Assembly: GCA_003250455.1 (NCBI GenBank)
Contig: QKGK01000200.1
Location: 1 to 5,523, forward strand
Length of the DNA stretch: 5,523 bases
Direction: 5' to 3'
Source: Chloroflexota bacterium
GTDB lineage: Bacteria > Chloroflexota > Anaerolineae > Anaerolineales > UBA11579
Made by a program: the position numbers and the translations under genes. Each line of letters begins with the position of its first letter. Within the stretch, counting starts at the first letter, position 1. Shown here one piece after another: positions 4,615-5,523 of the stretch. A model generated the notes under the pieces. That model saw only the letters and a program-made list of their open reading frames with translations. It was not told the origin of the DNA and did not search any database.

Positions 4615-5457
4615 ATGCTGAACCTGATCCTGGATCCCCTGCAGTATGCCTTTATGCAGCGCGGCCTGGTGGCCGCAATGCTCGTCGGTGTGGCCTGCGC
4701 CCTGGTGGGCACCTATGTGATCCTGCGCGGGATGACCTTTTTTGGCGACGCGCTCGCCCACGCCATTCTGCCCGGCGTGGCGATTGGCTACCTGGTCAAC
4801 CAGGGCGCTCACGGGGCCGTGCTGTGGTGGGGGATGGGCACGTCCATTCTGACCGCATTTGGGATTGGCGCTCTCAGCAAGGGCGCCCGCCTGAAGGAGG
4901 ATACCGCCATTGGCGTCATCTTTGCCGGGATGTTTGCCCTGGGCATCGCCCTCATCTCCAGCACCGGCAGCTATGCGGTGGACCTGAGCCACTTCCTCTT
5001 CGGCAACGTGCTCGCCGTGACAAAAGGCGACCTGATCATCACCGCGATCTTGGCCGGAGTGGTAGTGCTGACGATTGTGGCCTTTTACAAAGAGTTCATG
5101 GTGCTGGCCTTCGACAATGTACTGGCTGTGACGCTGCGCCTGCCGGCGCATTTGCTGGAATATCTGCTGCTGGGACTGATCGCCGTGACCATCGTGGTCG
5201 CCCTGCAGACGGTCGGCATCTCGCTGATGGTGGCCATGCTGGTGACCCCGGCCGCCACAGCCTACCTGATCACCCGGCGGCTGCACTGGATGATGGTCTA
5301 TGCGGCCGTGTTTGCCATCCTGGCCGGGATCATTGGGCTGTATCTCTCGTTCTACCTGAGCATCGCTTCCGGGGCAGCCATCGTCCTCACCAGCACTCTG
5401 TTCTTCCTGCTGGTCTGGCTGGTCAAGGCTATCGCGCGCCGCAGAAAAGCGGAGTAA
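4615..5457 (+). CDS. Metal ABC transporter permease (ABC-3 family)
   Basis: This 280-residue integral membrane protein is the channel partner of the upstream ATPase and belongs to the ABC-3 (ZnuB/TroC/MntC-type) permeases. Family features are the start MLNLILDPLQYAFMQRGL (1-18), the conserved GDALAHAILPGVAIGYL (44-60, His49 on the likely metal path) and VGISLMVAMLVTPAATAYL (200-218). By eye there are about eight hydrophobic segments: roughly 17-37, 46-62, 67-88, 97-115, 137-157, 182-199, 201-219 and 226-270, the last long enough for two. The positive tail KAIARRRKAE fits a cytoplasmic end. The start follows from family similarity and the 6-base gap to the ATPase; only a weak GGA (4603-4605) precedes it, so translational coupling is likely. 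No substrate-binding protein gene lies on either side within the window. Confidence 0.94.
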   Translation: MLNLILDPLQYAFMQRGLVAAMLVGVACALVGTYVILRGMTFFGDALAHAILPGVAIGYLVNQGAHGAVLWWGMGTSILTAFGIGALSKGARLKEDTAIGVIFAGMFALGIALISSTGSYAVDLSHFLFGNVLAVTKGDLIITAILAGVVVLTIVAFYKEFMVLAFDNVLAVTLRLPAHLLEYLLLGLIAVTIVVALQTVGISLMVAMLVTPAATAYLITRRLHWMMVYAAVFAILAGIIGLYLSFYLSIASGAAIVLTSTLFFLLVWLVKAIARRRKAE

Positions 5458-5522
5458 CCCCCTCTGATTTTCTCCGAAAACCTATCCAACGCCTGCCGCA
5501 CCTCGCCTAGCACGGCGGGGTC
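5352..5522 (-). CDS. Possible 3' end of a convergent gene (partial)
   Basis: Reading leftwards from 5522, one - strand frame gives DPAVLGEVRQALDRFSEKI, a plausible amphipathic helix, with 11 of its first 12 codons ending in G or C as in the real genes. The frame has no stop until TAG at 5354-5352, so such a gene would overlap the permease 3' end by about 106 bases. That is unusual and counts against it. I recognise no family. It may be the tail of a convergent gene that starts to the right, or an open shadow frame in GC-rich DNA; the + strand shows no better reading for 5458-5523. Confidence 0.25.
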   Translation of the reverse strand, partial: DPAVLGEVRQALDRFSEKIRGGYSAFLRRAIALTSQTSRKNRVLVRTMAAPEAMLR

Positions 5523-5523
5523 G

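Noticed and set aside
4519..5286. Long - strand open frame opposite the transporter genes
   Set aside because: It is a His/Gln/Gly-rich shadow of hydrophobic permease codons; the permease is certain from its family motifs.

Overview
The window looks like a bacterial chromosome segment of moderately high GC, with about 60% GC in the genes by eye and AT-rich gaps. My best guess is a Chloroflexota (Anaerolineae-like) environmental genome. That rests on the gene types and on the character of the repeat-littered leader; no marker gene proves it. Six complete protein genes all lie on the + strand, and a seventh partial one may lie on the - strand at the right edge.

Layout: 1-491 is non-coding. It is a patchwork of short degenerate direct repeats, a strong 10-bp hairpin and quasi-tandem motifs. 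An extended -10 promoter (492-500) then starts a two-gene unit: a metallo-beta-lactamase-fold protein (522-1163) and a 102-residue protein of unknown function (1189-1497). A good intrinsic terminator (1523-1551) closes this unit.

Only 10 bases after that terminator a tightly packed three-gene unit begins: mutY (1562-2644), an RNHCP-type zinc-ribbon protein (2634-2945, overlapping mutY by 11 bases) and pcm (2948-3619, 2 bases after the RNHCP gene). MutY removes A opposite 8-oxoguanine in DNA, and Pcm starts repair of isoaspartate in aged proteins. The block therefore reads as a macromolecule damage-repair operon with an uncharacterised zinc-ribbon protein embedded in it.

An AT-rich gap (3620-3795) carries two dyads and a weak promoter. 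It precedes a metal ABC transporter pair: an ATPase of the Mn/Fe/Zn (TroB/MntB/SitB) type (3796-4608) and its ABC-3 family permease (4615-5457). No substrate-binding protein lies inside the window.

The points most worth a second look are: MutY carries a complete Nudix box together with its 8-oxoG-recognition domain, so it may be a MutY-MutT double enzyme; the metallo-beta-lactamase-fold protein has lost two of the usual metal-site residues; the RNHCP gene is translationally linked between two repair genes; and mutY starts directly behind a terminator without a visible ribosome binding site. I see no CRISPR array, tRNA, rRNA, insertion sequence or clear new defence or mobile system.
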